A DNA stretch of 51,973 nucleotides from Blastococcus sp. TF02A-35 (GCF_004571075.1 NZ_SPQP01000028.1:1-51973), one strand, 5' to 3'. Positions 7,816 through 18,447 are shown, counted from the stretch's first letter. Notes: generated by a model from the sequence alone, not told the origin. Made by a program: numbers and translations.

Positions 7816-8895
7816 TCAGGCGCGGGGGTAGGCGGTGCCGTCGAACAGCTTGCGGGCGGTCCGCACGACGCCGGAGCGGACGACCCGCGGCGGGGTGACC
7901 GAGCCGTCGACGACGACGTCGACCACCAGGTGGCCGGTCGGGTGCTCGACGTCGACCCGCGAGGTGTCGGACGGCCAGGCGGCGGTGAGCTCGTGCCCGA
8001 CGGCGCCGGGCAGCAGCATCCCGGTGACGACGCTGACCGCGCCGAGCACGCCGATGGAGCTGTGCGGCTGCACCGGGATGAAGGAGCGGGTGCACACCTG
8101 GCCGCCGTCGCGCGGGGCGGACAGCAGGACGGTCTTGGGCACCGAGGCGGCGGAGACGTCGCCCATGCCCATCAGCTCGGCGGCCTTGCGGCGGAAGGCG
8201 TCGACCCGCTCCAGCAGCTCGGCGTCGGCGGCCAGCTCCTCGTGCGGCTCGGCACCGGTGAGGCCGAAGGCCTCGGCGAGGACCAGCACGACCGGCATGC
8301 CGTTGTCGACGCAGGTCACCTCGATGCCCTCGACGGTGTCCCGGACGTTGCCGGTCGGGAGCAGCGCACCGGTCGTCGAGCCCTCGGTGTCGGTGAAGGC
8401 GAGCACGATGGGCGCCGCGGTGCCCGGGACGCCGGCGATCGCCACGTCCCCGCGGTACTCGACCCGGCCGCCCGGCGTCGGGAAGGTGGCGACGGCGACG
8501 CTGTCGGAGTTGACCATGCGGATGCGCACGCTGGTCTCGCCGTCCTGCGCCGGGACCAGCCCGCGCTCGACGGCGAACGGGCCGATGCCCGACAGCATGT
8601 TCCCGCAGTTCTGCCGGTCGCTGACCGTCGCCTCGTCCACGCCGAGCTGCAGGAACAGGTAGTCCACGTCGACGTCGGGGTCGTTGGACGGCGAGACGAC
8701 CGCGACCTTGCTGGTGAGCGTGGTGGACCCGCCGAGCCCGTCGATCTGCCGCGGGTCGGGCGTGCCCATGAGCCGCAGGAGGAGGTCGTCCCGCTCGGCC
8801 GGGTCGGCCGGCAGGTCGGCGGCCTCGAAGAACAGCCCGCGCGAGGTGCCGCCGCGCAGCATCGTGCAGCGGACGCCGGTGGCCTCGTAGTCCAT
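7816..8895 (-). CDS. PrpF-family 4-oxalomesaconate tautomerase
   Basis: A 359-residue protein of the PrpF/GalD family, which isomerises unsaturated acids without cofactor. The N-terminal CTMLRGGTSRGLFF and the DRQNCGNMLSGIGPF segment, with its conserved Cys, are diagnostic. GalD converts the keto form of 4-oxalomesaconate to the enol form for hydration. Genomic partners here are the LigK-type aldolase immediately upstream (TGATG overlap) and the LigJ-like hydratase downstream, which fits this step better than methylaconitate isomerisation. The gap to the VOC gene is 28 bases. Confidence 0.85.
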   Translation of the reverse strand: MDYEATGVRCTMLRGGTSRGLFFEAADLPADPAERDDLLLRLMGTPDPRQIDGLGGSTTLTSKVAVVSPSNDPDVDVDYLFLQLGVDEATVSDRQNCGNMLSGIGPFAVERGLVPAQDGETSVRIRMVNSDSVAVATFPTPGGRVEYRGDVAIAGVPGTAAPIVLAFTDTEGSTTGALLPTGNVRDTVEGIEVTCVDNGMPVVLVLAEAFGLTGAEPHEELAADAELLERVDAFRRKAAELMGMGDVSAASVPKTVLLSAPRDGGQVCTRSFIPVQPHSSIGVLGAVSVVTGMLLPGAVGHELTAAWPSDTSRVDVEHPTGHLVVDVVVDGSVTPPRVVRSGVVRTARKLFDGTAYPRA

Positions 8896-9596
8896 CACCG
8901 CTCCCCGGCGAGGTCCTCGTAGGAGACGTACTCGATGCCGAAGGCCGGCAGCCGCTCGCGCAGCCCGTAGCGGTCCAGGCCCAGCTCGCCCTGCTCGAAG
9001 GCCGCGCGGCTGGCGGCCTCCTTGTCGATCCGCGCCTGGCCGGCCGTCAGCGCCCGCTGCACGTCCTCGCGCGGCACGACCATCACGCCGTCGTCGTCGG
9101 CCAGGACCACGTCTCCGGGCCGGACGGTCTGGCCGCCGAGCACGATCGGCACGTTCACGGCGCCGGCGGTGGCCTTGACCGACCCCTGCGCGCTGACGGC
9201 GCGCGACCAGGCCGGGAAGCCCATCTCCTGGAGCTCGCGCACGTCGCGGACACCGCAGCCCAGGACCACGCCGCGCACGCCCCGGTGGGCCAGCGCGGTG
9301 GCGAACAGCTCGCCGAACAGCCCGTCGGTGGAGGGCGAGTTGGTGGCCACGACCAGCACGTCGCCGGGGCGGCACTGCTCCACGGCCACGTGGATCATCA
9401 GGTTGTCGCCGGGCCAGCACAGCACCGTGACCGCGGTGCCGCCGATGCGGGCGCCCGGCCAGGCGGGGCGGAGCTCGGGGCCGAGGTAGCCGACGCGGCC
9501 GAGGGCCTCGTGCACGGTGGCGACGCCGAGCTCGCCGAGCCGGGCGGCGTCCGCCGGGTCGGCGCGCGGCGGGTCGGTGACGACGACGTTCCTCAT
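8895..9596 (-). CDS. ligK: LigK/GalC-type 4-carboxy-4-hydroxy-2-oxoadipate aldolase
   Basis: A 233-residue RraA-fold class II aldolase. The motifs VVLGCGVRDVRELQEMGFPAWSR and VRPGDVVLADDDGVMVVP contain the Arg/Asp residues that bind the divalent metal and pyruvate enolate in this family. It would split 4-carboxy-4-hydroxy-2-oxoadipate to pyruvate and oxaloacetate and also decarboxylate oxaloacetate. It starts at the ATG at 9596, overlapping the gntR stop as ATGA, with GGAGGAG upstream. RraA-type ribonuclease inhibitors share the fold, but the operon context argues for the aldolase. Confidence 0.87.
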   Translation of the reverse strand: MRNVVVTDPPRADPADAARLGELGVATVHEALGRVGYLGPELRPAWPGARIGGTAVTVLCWPGDNLMIHVAVEQCRPGDVLVVATNSPSTDGLFGELFATALAHRGVRGVVLGCGVRDVRELQEMGFPAWSRAVSAQGSVKATAGAVNVPIVLGGQTVRPGDVVLADDDGVMVVPREDVQRALTAGQARIDKEAASRAAFEQGELGLDRYGLRERLPAFGIEYVSYEDLAGER

Positions 9597-10243
9597 GCTG
9601 CTCCTCCGGAGGGGCTGGGCTCGGACAACGCGGTGATGACGCCGCGGAGGTGGTCGCTGGCGGCGGCCTCGGCCCGCTCCGGGTCGCGGTCGACGATCGC
9701 GCGGACCAGGTCGGTGAGCCCGCCGAGGCTCACGCGGGGGCGGCCGGGCCGCAGCGAGAGCTGGAACTGGTGGCGCACCAGCTGGGCCTGCAGCCGGCCG
9801 ACCAGGTCCGCCGCGATGGGGTGGCGGGCTGCGTCGGCGACCAGGGCGTAGAGCTGGCGGATGAGCTCGGAGTACTTCTGCAGGTCACCGGAGTCGACGG
9901 CGGCGGTCATCGTGCCCAGGTGGGCCTGCAGCCGCTCGGCCTCGGCGTCGGTGATCCGCTCGGCGGCCTTGCGGGCGAGCAGGCCCTCGAGCGGGACGCG
10001 GCACTCGGTGATGGCGATCGCCTCCTCGGTGGAGACGACCCGCACGCGGGCGCCCTTGTTGCGGATCCGCTCGACGAGGCCCTCGGCGACCAGCGCGTCG
10101 ATCGCCAGCCGGACCGCGCTGCGGCTGACGCCGATCAGCGCCACCATCTCCGCCTCCACCAGGCGGTATCCCGGCGGCATGTCACCGCGGGAGATGGCCT
10201 GCCGCAGGACCCGCTCCGCCGTCTGCTGATCGGGGGAACCCAT
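9593..10243 (-). CDS. GntR-family (FCD) transcriptional regulator
   Basis: A 216-residue regulator with an N-terminal winged helix (about residues 5-72, including GVSRSAVRLAIDALVAEGLVERI) and an all-helical FCD ligand-binding domain (about 80-205). FCD regulators usually sense carboxylic acids and act as repressors. It is the first gene of the ligK-tautomerase-VOC-oxidoreductase-ligJ operon and appears leaderless: TAGCGT lies six bases before the ATG. A 14-bp palindrome over its -35 box recurs at the livG promoter, so it likely represses itself, the catabolic operon and the importer until the substrate or an intermediate is present. Confidence 0.9.
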   Translation of the reverse strand: MGSPDQQTAERVLRQAISRGDMPPGYRLVEAEMVALIGVSRSAVRLAIDALVAEGLVERIRNKGARVRVVSTEEAIAITECRVPLEGLLARKAAERITDAEAERLQAHLGTMTAAVDSGDLQKYSELIRQLYALVADAARHPIAADLVGRLQAQLVRHQFQLSLRPGRPRVSLGGLTDLVRAIVDRDPERAEAAASDHLRGVITALSEPSPSGGAA

Positions 10244-10249
10244 GGCCGC

Positions 10250-10283
10250 ACGCTAGCCCACCACCCAGCGATTGCCAACAATC
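10250..10283 (-). promoter_or_regulatory. gntR promoter with GATTG-N4-CAATC operator over the -35 box
   Basis: On the minus strand: -35 TTGGCA (10278-10273), a 17-base spacer and -10 TAGCGT (10255-10250), six bases before the gntR ATG. The palindrome GATTGCCAACAATC (10270-10283) covers the whole -35. A further partial copy (GACAATCC) ends near 10295, forming an 13-bp-spaced direct repeat of GGATTGT[CT]GGCA on the minus strand. Confidence 0.7.
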
Positions 10284-10421
10284 CTGCCGACAATCCATGG
10301 GGATTCCGGCACCGACGGGTACCGGCCACTGCGGACCATCCTCGTCGACGGGCCCGGGGCCCGCCCAGCGGCCTCACCTGCGGGTTCGGCCCCGGACCTG
10401 CTGCGCACGGCCACGCGGGGA

Positions 10422-11684
10422 TCACTCGAAGGACTCGACCGTGTCGTAGCCCCTGCCGTTGTACTTCTGGACGACCACGGTCGAGACCGCGGGCTGACCG
10501 GCCTCGGTGGTGGTCACCGACGTGTCGGGCAGCATGAGCGGCGCCTCGAAGCCCTCGATGGAGCGCAGCGCCTCCATGAAGCTGTCCCGGGTCGGCTCCT
10601 CCATCTCCGTGAAGGCCTGCTCCAGGGTCGCGCCGACCATCCAGCTCCACTGGCAGTGCGGGAACGCCGGCGGGTCCGGGTAGTTGCCGTACTCCTTGAG
10701 CGCGGAGAGGTAGGTCTGCACGTCCTCGTCCTGGGCGAACGCGGGGCTCTGCGGCGCCTTGGCGAACGAGACCGAGTAGACGCCGGGGAACGCCGCGCCG
10801 CCGCCGGGCTCGAGGATGGCGGTGGGGCTAGACGTGTTCGACGGCAGGAACCAGTTCGGCTTCCAGTTCAGCTGCTGCGCCTTCTGCAGCGCCGAGATCG
10901 TCAGCGGGGTCACCGACATCGCGTTGAAGATGACGTCGGCGCCGCTGTTGGCGAGCTCGGTGATCTGCGCGTCGACCGACGTGTCGGTCGCCTCGTAGGT
11001 GAGCTCCTGGACGACCTCGATGTTGTCCGCGCCCTCGATGGCCGACTTGAAGCCCTCGACGTAGCCCTCGCCGAAGTCGTCGTTCTGCGACAGGATCGCG
11101 ACCTTGTGCTCCGCGCTGGAGCCGGCCAGCAGCTCGCCGAAGGCCTCGCCCTCGTTCTGGTAGATCGGCACGAAGCCGAGCTGCCAGGGGCTCTCGTCGG
11201 TGTCGCTGAAGATCGGGTCGCCGGTCATGATCAGCGCCTGCGGGACCTCGTCGGCGATCGCCGCCTCCCGCCAGGCGCGGTTGGTCGGCGTGCCCAGGCC
11301 CGCGGTCATCGCGAAGACGTCGCCCTTGAGCGAGTCGTAGTTCGCCGCCGCCTGCTGCGGGTCGTAGGTGTCGTCCAGCGCCTCGATCTCGACGGTGCGG
11401 GTCTTCCCGTCGCCGAACTCGATGCCGCCCTCGGCGTTCTTCATGCCGAAGTACGCGGTGACGCCGGCGACCGTGCAGGTGCCCGGGCCCGCGGTGGCAC
11501 CGCTGAGCGGGGTGGTGATGCCGAGGGTGACCGAGTCATCGGTGATGCCGGGGCTGGGAGCCCCCTCCGCGGCGTCGCCGCTGCGACCGCTGTCCGCGCC
11601 ACCGCCGCACGCGGTGAGCGTCAGCGCGAGCGCCGACACCGCGGCGATGCCGATCGCCTGACGCGATCCGAAGTGCCTGTTCAT
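10422..11684 (-). CDS. ABC transporter substrate-binding lipoprotein (branched-chain amino acid/aromatic type)
   Basis: A 420-residue exported solute-binding protein of the Leu/Ile/Val (HAAT) family. It has a signal peptide with lipobox LTAC and lipidated Cys26, a small Gly/Ser-rich linker, then a two-lobed periplasmic-binding fold starting around VTLGITTPLSG. It would sit on the outer face of the membrane and deliver substrate to the LivHM permeases. The ATG at 11684 overlaps the livM stop (ATGA). Members of this family often import aromatic acids; linkage to the ring-cleavage genes through a shared operator suggests an aromatic acid here. Confidence 0.92.
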   Translation of the reverse strand: MNRHFGSRQAIGIAAVSALALTLTACGGGADSGRSGDAAEGAPSPGITDDSVTLGITTPLSGATAGPGTCTVAGVTAYFGMKNAEGGIEFGDGKTRTVEIEALDDTYDPQQAAANYDSLKGDVFAMTAGLGTPTNRAWREAAIADEVPQALIMTGDPIFSDTDESPWQLGFVPIYQNEGEAFGELLAGSSAEHKVAILSQNDDFGEGYVEGFKSAIEGADNIEVVQELTYEATDTSVDAQITELANSGADVIFNAMSVTPLTISALQKAQQLNWKPNWFLPSNTSSPTAILEPGGGAAFPGVYSVSFAKAPQSPAFAQDEDVQTYLSALKEYGNYPDPPAFPHCQWSWMVGATLEQAFTEMEEPTRDSFMEALRSIEGFEAPLMLPDTSVTTTEAGQPAVSTVVVQKYNGRGYDTVESFE

Positions 11685-12808
11685 GCGGAACCTTGCCTCT
11701 CTGTCTCGGTTGGCTCCGCCGCGGTGCCCGACCCGGGGGTCGATGACGGAGTGGTCGGGGGTGCGGCGGAGCCGCGGCCGGCGGGAGAGCGCCGCAGCCC
11801 GCGCATCACGGCGCGGGGCAGCGACACGAGGCCGCCGGGGAGGACGAACAGCACGGCCAGGAGCAGCGCGCCCTGCAGCAGCGCCGTCAGGCTGGGGTCG
11901 ATGGCGTTCGTGATGTCGGGGACGACCACGTAGAACACGCCGCCGAGGATCGATCCCACGATGCTGCCGGCGCCGCCGATCACCATCGCGACGAGCAGCT
12001 CGATCGAGTGCCCGAAGCTCATGGTCTCCGGCGACGTGTACTGGACGACGACCATGTACAGGAAGCCGCTCACGCCGCCGATGAGCGACGCGATGGTGAA
12101 GGCGAGCACCTTGTAGCGGTAGGGCGAGATGCCCATGGACGACGCCACGTTCTCGTTGCCCTTGACGATCGCGAAGGCCCGGCCGTACTTGCCGCGGACG
12201 AGGAAGTACGTCAGCAGGAACACGATCCCGCCGATGACCAGCACGAGGTAGAGCTGCCACTGGTCGTCGTAGAGCCCGCTGCCCTCCGGTGCCTCGACGA
12301 AGCGAGCGGACATGCCCTGCGAGCCGCCGGTGAAGTCGCTCAGCCGCTTGGCCAGCGGCACACCGACGATGGGCAGCGCGATGGTGACCATCGCGATCGC
12401 CAGCCCGCCCAGGCGTGCGGCGGCCAGTGCCACGAGCAGCCCTGCGACGGCGGGGATGAGACAGGTGAGCACGAAGACCAGGACGATGTTCCAGCCGCTC
12501 TGGACGCCGTAGGCGGTGACGTAGGCGCCGAGGCCGAGGAAGAAGATCTGGCCCAGCGAGACCTGCCCGGTGTAGCCCATCACCACGTTGAGCCCGAGCA
12601 CCGCGACGGCGAAGACGCCGATGCGGGCGAGCGTGTCGTTGAAGGACTCCGTGCCGACGAGCGGCAGGACGGCGAGCCCGGCCAGGAGCAGCAGCGGGGC
12701 CCCCCAGCGCACCCAGGGCCGCTGCCGGAACGAGGAGGCCGACGACGGGGCGGCGGACGACGTCGGGGCGGACGCCGCCGGTGCGGACGTCTTCGAGGAG
12801 GAGGCCAT
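11681..12808 (-). CDS. livM: Branched-chain-type ABC transporter permease (LivM-like)
   Basis: A 375-residue membrane protein with about nine to ten helices. The stretch VGVFAVAVLGLNVVMGYTGQVSLGQ onward is the LivM family signature. The N-terminus (about residues 1-30) is an unusually Ala/Ser-rich, probably disordered cytoplasmic extension and the last 35 residues are Pro/Ser/Thr rich. It pairs with LivH to form the channel. It overlaps livH (TGATG) and the binding-protein gene (ATGA). Confidence 0.9.
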   Translation of the reverse strand: MASSSKTSAPAASAPTSSAAPSSASSFRQRPWVRWGAPLLLLAGLAVLPLVGTESFNDTLARIGVFAVAVLGLNVVMGYTGQVSLGQIFFLGLGAYVTAYGVQSGWNIVLVFVLTCLIPAVAGLLVALAAARLGGLAIAMVTIALPIVGVPLAKRLSDFTGGSQGMSARFVEAPEGSGLYDDQWQLYLVLVIGGIVFLLTYFLVRGKYGRAFAIVKGNENVASSMGISPYRYKVLAFTIASLIGGVSGFLYMVVVQYTSPETMSFGHSIELLVAMVIGGAGSIVGSILGGVFYVVVPDITNAIDPSLTALLQGALLLAVLFVLPGGLVSLPRAVMRGLRRSPAGRGSAAPPTTPSSTPGSGTAAEPTETERQGSA

Positions 12809-13689
12809 CACACACGCACCACGGTCTTCCGGCCGAACAGGCCCTGGGGTCGGACGATGAGCACGACGAAGATGAGGATGAACGGCACCGCGACCTTCAG
12901 GTCGAAGCCGATGAAGCCGACGTAGACGGCGGCCAGGTTCTCGAGGACGCCGATCAGCCAGGCCGCGACGACGACGCCGACCGGGCTGGTGAGCCCGCCG
13001 AGGATGACGGCGGCCAGCGCGTACACGAGGGCGTTGTCGAGCATGCCCGGCGTCAGCGTGAGCTGCGGCGCGACGAGCGCTCCGGCCACGGCGCCGAGGA
13101 CCGCGGCGATGCCCCAGCCGACCATCAGGAGGCGTTCGACCGGGAGCCCGGAGTACGCCGCCGACTGGGGGTTGATCGCGACGGCCCGCAACGCCAGCCC
13201 GAGCTTCGTGCCGACGAACAGCGCCTGCACCGCGACCATCGCCACGACGATCACCACCGTGGTCCCGATCGAGCGGACGCTGACCGAGACGCCCAGGACC
13301 GACACCGTGTCCAGCGGGAACAGCGACGGGAACTGCTGGTTGTTGTAGCCCCACAGCCAGCCGGCGATGCCGGTGACCAGGGTCAGCAGGCCGATCGTGA
13401 CGACGACGGCGGTGTCGGGGTCACCGCGCTCGAACCGCCGCATCAGGAACCGCTCGAGCACGGCACCGAGCAGGAACGAGAAGAGGATCGACGCGAGGAT
13501 GGCGAGGACGAGCGGCACGCCCTGGTTCGTCAGCACCCAGGCGACGTAGGCGGCCAGCACGGCCATGCCGCCCTGCGCGAAGTTGATCAGACCGGTCGCC
13601 GAGTGGACGAGCACGATCGCCAGCGCCAGCGCGGCGTAGACCGACCCGGTGGACAGGCCGTCGACGACCAGTTGGACGAATTTCTCCAT
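12808..13689 (-). CDS. livH: Branched-chain-type ABC transporter permease (LivH-like)
   Basis: A 293-residue permease with about eight membrane helices. The N-terminal GLSTGSVYAALALAIVLV and the NFAQGGMAVLAAYVA segments are typical of LivH. It is the second permease of the importer. The ATG at 13689 is one base after the livF stop, and a CTCCCAGGT-complement (ACCTGGGAG) ribosome site is present upstream. Confidence 0.92.
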   Translation of the reverse strand: MEKFVQLVVDGLSTGSVYAALALAIVLVHSATGLINFAQGGMAVLAAYVAWVLTNQGVPLVLAILASILFSFLLGAVLERFLMRRFERGDPDTAVVVTIGLLTLVTGIAGWLWGYNNQQFPSLFPLDTVSVLGVSVSVRSIGTTVVIVVAMVAVQALFVGTKLGLALRAVAINPQSAAYSGLPVERLLMVGWGIAAVLGAVAGALVAPQLTLTPGMLDNALVYALAAVILGGLTSPVGVVVAAWLIGVLENLAAVYVGFIGFDLKVAVPFILIFVVLIVRPQGLFGRKTVVRV

Positions 13690-13690
13690 G

Positions 13691-14401
13691 TCAGCCTCCC
13701 AGGTAAGCGCGACGGATCTCGTCCATGCCCTTGAGCTCGGCGGACGTGCCGGTGAGCACGCTCCGGCCGGTCTCCAGGACGGTCGCGCTGTCGACGAGCG
13801 TGAAGGCGAGGTTGGCGTTCTGCTCGACCACGACCATGGCGATCCCGGACTCCAGGCGCAGCCGCCGGATCGCGTCGTAGACGTTCTTCGCGGTGCTCGG
13901 CGCGAGGCCGAGCGAGGCCTCGTCCAGGAGCAGCATCCGCGGCTTGCTCATGATCGCCCGCGCCACGGCGAGCATCTGCTGCTCGCCGCCGGACAGGGCC
14001 GAGGCGTTCGACCTGATCCGGTCCTGCAGGTTCGGGAACAGGTCCAGGCAGTAGTCGATGTCCTCGTCGACGCCCTTGCGGTCCTTGCGCAGGTAGGCGC
14101 CGACCCGCAGGTTCTCGCGGACGGTCAGGTCACCGAAGGACCCGCGACCCTCCGGGACGTGCGCGATGCCGAGCGCGGCGACCTGGTCGGGCCGCATCCC
14201 GCTGATGTCCTTGCCGTCGAAGACGATCCGGCCTCCGGTGCGGACGGCACCGCTGATGGCGCGCAGCGTCGTGGTCTTGCCGGCGCCGTTCGCGCCGAGG
14301 ATGCCGAAGGCCCCGTTCTCCGGGACGCTCAGCGAGACGCCGTCCAGCACCTGGACGGGCCCGTAGGACGCGGTGACGTCCTCCAGCTCAAGCAGCGTCA
14401 T
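13691..14401 (-). CDS. livF: Branched-chain-type ABC transporter ATPase (LivF-like)
   Basis: A 236-residue cytoplasmic ATPase. Walker A is GANGAGKTTT, the signature motif is LSGGEQQMLAVARA, Walker B is RMLLLDEAS and the switch His is replaced by the family-typical VVVEQN. The fold and the length fit LivF. It forms a heterodimer with the LivG-like subunit, whose gene overlaps it by 14 bases. Confidence 0.93.
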   Translation of the reverse strand: MTLLELEDVTASYGPVQVLDGVSLSVPENGAFGILGANGAGKTTTLRAISGAVRTGGRIVFDGKDISGMRPDQVAALGIAHVPEGRGSFGDLTVRENLRVGAYLRKDRKGVDEDIDYCLDLFPNLQDRIRSNASALSGGEQQMLAVARAIMSKPRMLLLDEASLGLAPSTAKNVYDAIRRLRLESGIAMVVVEQNANLAFTLVDSATVLETGRSVLTGTSAELKGMDEIRRAYLGG

Positions 14402-15170
14402 CCGCCGCGTCCTTTCCGATGTAGGCCTCGATGACCCGGGGGTCGGACTGCGCCTCGGCGGCCGTCCCCTCCATGAGCTTGGCGCCGTGGTCGAGCACGA
14501 CGACCCGGTCGGTGAGGGCGGCGATGAGGCCCATGTGGTGCTCGACGATGACGACGGTGATGTCGTCCTCGGCGCGCAGCCGGCGCACGGTCGCGATCAG
14601 CGTCTCGACCTCGCTGTGCGGCAGGCCGGCGGCGGGCTCGTCGAGGAGCAGCAGCTTGGGCTTCATGAGCAGCGCGCGGCAGAGCTCCACGCCCTTGTGC
14701 AGCCCGTGCGACAGCTCGTCGGCCGGCAGGTGCGCGGCCCAGCCGAGACCGTTGCGCTCCAGGAGGTCGAGCGCCTCGGCGCGCAGCTGCTTCTCGGCAC
14801 GCCGGGTCCGCGGCGAGCGCAGCGCCCACTCCAGCGCCCCACCCGGGAGGCGCGAGTGCGCGCCGAGCAGCACGTTCTCCAGCACGGTGGCGTGCAGCTG
14901 CAGCGCGGGGTGCTGGAACGTCCGGGCCAGCCCGTGCCGGGCCAGCGTCGCCGGGCGCGCGCCCTGCACCTCGGTGCCGTCGATCCGCACGGTGCCCGCG
15001 GTGGGCTTGTAGTGCCCGCTGATGCAGTTGAACAACGAGGTCTTGCCGGCACCGTTGGGCCCGACGAGGCCGAAGATCTGGCCCGGCTCGACGGTGAAGC
15101 TCACCTCCTGCAGCACTTTGATGCCGCCGAACTGCAGGCTCACGTCCTGCAGGGCCAGCTCAGCCGCCAT
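14388..15170 (-). CDS. livG: Branched-chain-type ABC transporter ATPase (LivG-like)
   Basis: A 260-residue ATPase, first gene of the importer operon. Walker A is GPNGAGKTSL and Walker B is KLLLLDEPAAGL, followed by the H-loop VIVEHHM. The ABC signature reads LSHGLHKGVELCRALL instead of the usual LSYGQQRRLEIARAL of LivG proteins; Ser and Gly of the motif are kept but the Gln-Gln-Arg-Arg part is changed. Downstream livF, livH, livM and the binding protein are tightly coupled. Transcription probably starts near 15247 from the promoter described at 15254-15287. Confidence 0.92.
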   Translation of the reverse strand: MAAELALQDVSLQFGGIKVLQEVSFTVEPGQIFGLVGPNGAGKTSLFNCISGHYKPTAGTVRIDGTEVQGARPATLARHGLARTFQHPALQLHATVLENVLLGAHSRLPGGALEWALRSPRTRRAEKQLRAEALDLLERNGLGWAAHLPADELSHGLHKGVELCRALLMKPKLLLLDEPAAGLPHSEVETLIATVRRLRAEDDITVVIVEHHMGLIAALTDRVVVLDHGAKLMEGTAAEAQSDPRVIEAYIGKDAADDAA

Positions 15171-15253
15171 TGACCGTCTCTCCCGCCGTCGGATCGGTTC
15201 GCCGCCCGGCCGTTCCTGCGGTGGTGCGCGTCACAGGCCGGGCTCGGGGACGG

Positions 15254-15287
15254 AACCTACGGACCCCCGGTGAGATTGACAACAATC
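15254..15287 (-). promoter_or_regulatory. livG promoter with GATTG-N4-CAATC operator over the -35 box
   Basis: On the minus strand: -35 TTGTCA (15282-15277), a 17-base spacer and -10 TAGGTT (15259-15254). The palindrome GATTGACAACAATC (15274-15287) covers the -35 in exactly the register seen at the gntR promoter. A nearby AAGTTGTC (15297-15304) may be an extra half site. The two operators differ in one position out of 14. Confidence 0.7.
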
Positions 15288-15355
15288 TTGACGGGAAAGT
15301 TGTCGCGTCGTCACCGAGGACCGTCGCGCCCCGCCGGGAGCCCACGCCCGCCACG

Positions 15356-16579
15356 TCAGGCGATCCGCTCGCCACGGGGCAGCACCACCGCGGCCAGCGC
15401 GACGAGGCAGGCGAAGGACACCAGCAGCGCCGACTGCCCGGTCGGCCCCGCGGCCAGGGCCGTGCCCACCGCCACGACGACCGGCGGCCCGAGCAGCTGT
15501 CCCGCCGCCGACCCCTGGGTCAGCAGACCGATGGCCGCCCCGGCCGAGCGCGAGCCCGCAGACACGGCGGCCAGGCCGGCGAAGAGCGACGACGGCACCA
15601 GCCCGCCGACGAAGGAGAACGCGATCGCCGAGGCGACGCGGAGCGCCACCGGCAGCGCTGGGTCGAGGACGCCCCACACGGCGACGGCCATGCCTGCGCA
15701 GCCGGCCGGGACGACCCACCGCAGGGGCACACCCCGGTGCAGGAGGTAGGCGCCCAGGAAGTTGCCGGGCGCGCTGACCAGGAAGGCGATGGCGCCCAGC
15801 AGGCCGGCCGTGGCGACGGAGAGCCCCTCGTCGGCGACCAGCGACGCCGGCAGCAGGCCGACGACCGCCAGGAACTGCGCGGAGTAGAGACCGAAGGCCG
15901 CCGTGATCAGCAGGACCGACCGCGACCGGAAGGCCCCCAGGAACCCGCCGGCCGACGCCCGCGCACGCGTCCCGGTCGAGGGCACCCAGCGCAGGACGAG
16001 CCCGAGGACCACCGCGGCCAGGAACGCGTCGGCCACCGACGCCCCGCGCCACCCCCACAGCCCGATCGCCGGGGGCACCAGGAGGGCCGCCAGCCCGGAC
16101 CCCACCGGCAGGTACGCGCCCCAGGCGCCGGCGACGAGCCGCCGGCGTGCCGGTGCGGCGACCTCCGAGAGCAGCGGCGGCGCCGCCAGGATGACCATCA
16201 CCAGGCCCAGCCCCTCGGCCACCCGCGCGGCCAGGAGCCCGGCCAGGGAGTCGACCGCGGCCCCGCCCAGGTCGGCCAGGACGATCGCCAGCAGGCCGAT
16301 CCGGACCTGGCGGCCGAAGCCCAGCGTCTGGCCCAGCCACCCGAGGAGGGCACCGCCGCCCGCCCCGAGCGCGCTGACCGTGGACAGGTACCAGGCCGCG
16401 GTCGTCGAGCTCAGCCCGAACTCGTCGGTGAGCACCGGCAGCGCGGCCGAGGCCCCGCCGATCTGCGCCGCGGCGACCACCCCGGCGGCCATCAGGCCGG
16501 CGACCGCGGTCCAGGACGTCCGGTCGGGACCGGTCGCGGCCGGGGCCCGGGCAGCCGGGCCCGTCGGACGACGCGCCAT
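15356..16579 (-). CDS. MFS transporter, 12-TMS
   Basis: A 407-residue membrane protein with about 12 hydrophobic segments. The start of the first segment (VAGLMAAGVVAAAQIGGASAALPVL) and GWLGQTLGFGRQVRIGLL after segment 2 resemble CynX/NimT-like or aromatic-acid-type carriers, but I cannot assign a substrate. It is divergent from gcvT1, so uptake of a methoxylated aromatic acid or export of a product is a contextual guess. The last helix ends close to the stop. The Gly/Ala/Pro-rich first 20 residues are cytoplasmic. Confidence 0.8.
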   Translation of the reverse strand: MARRPTGPAARAPAATGPDRTSWTAVAGLMAAGVVAAAQIGGASAALPVLTDEFGLSSTTAAWYLSTVSALGAGGGALLGWLGQTLGFGRQVRIGLLAIVLADLGGAAVDSLAGLLAARVAEGLGLVMVILAAPPLLSEVAAPARRRLVAGAWGAYLPVGSGLAALLVPPAIGLWGWRGASVADAFLAAVVLGLVLRWVPSTGTRARASAGGFLGAFRSRSVLLITAAFGLYSAQFLAVVGLLPASLVADEGLSVATAGLLGAIAFLVSAPGNFLGAYLLHRGVPLRWVVPAGCAGMAVAVWGVLDPALPVALRVASAIAFSFVGGLVPSSLFAGLAAVSAGSRSAGAAIGLLTQGSAAGQLLGPPVVVAVGTALAAGPTGQSALLVSFACLVALAAVVLPRGERIA

Positions 16580-18362
<1,783 letters not shown>

Positions 18363-18401
18363 CACCAGGCCGGCCGCACCGTCTGATCGCTGATCCGGCA
18401 C

Positions 18402-18447
18402 GGGCCGGGTCGCCCCCGCGGGTACCTCCGCGGCGGTGGCCCGGCCC
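18402..18447 (+). terminator. Possible terminator hairpin after gcvT1
   Basis: GGGCCGGG at 18402-18409 pairs with CCCGGCCC at 18440-18447, and the loop contains a nested CCGCGG pair (18415-18432 region). There is no U-tract, so it would be an intrinsic-like or processing hairpin only. It lies 40 bases after the stop at 18362. Confidence 0.35.

Noticed and set aside
10349-10363. CGGGCCC-G-GGGCCCG as a terminator after the binding-protein gene
   Set aside because: The palindrome leaves no room for a loop unless the stem is cut to 5 bp, so it is not a convincing terminator.
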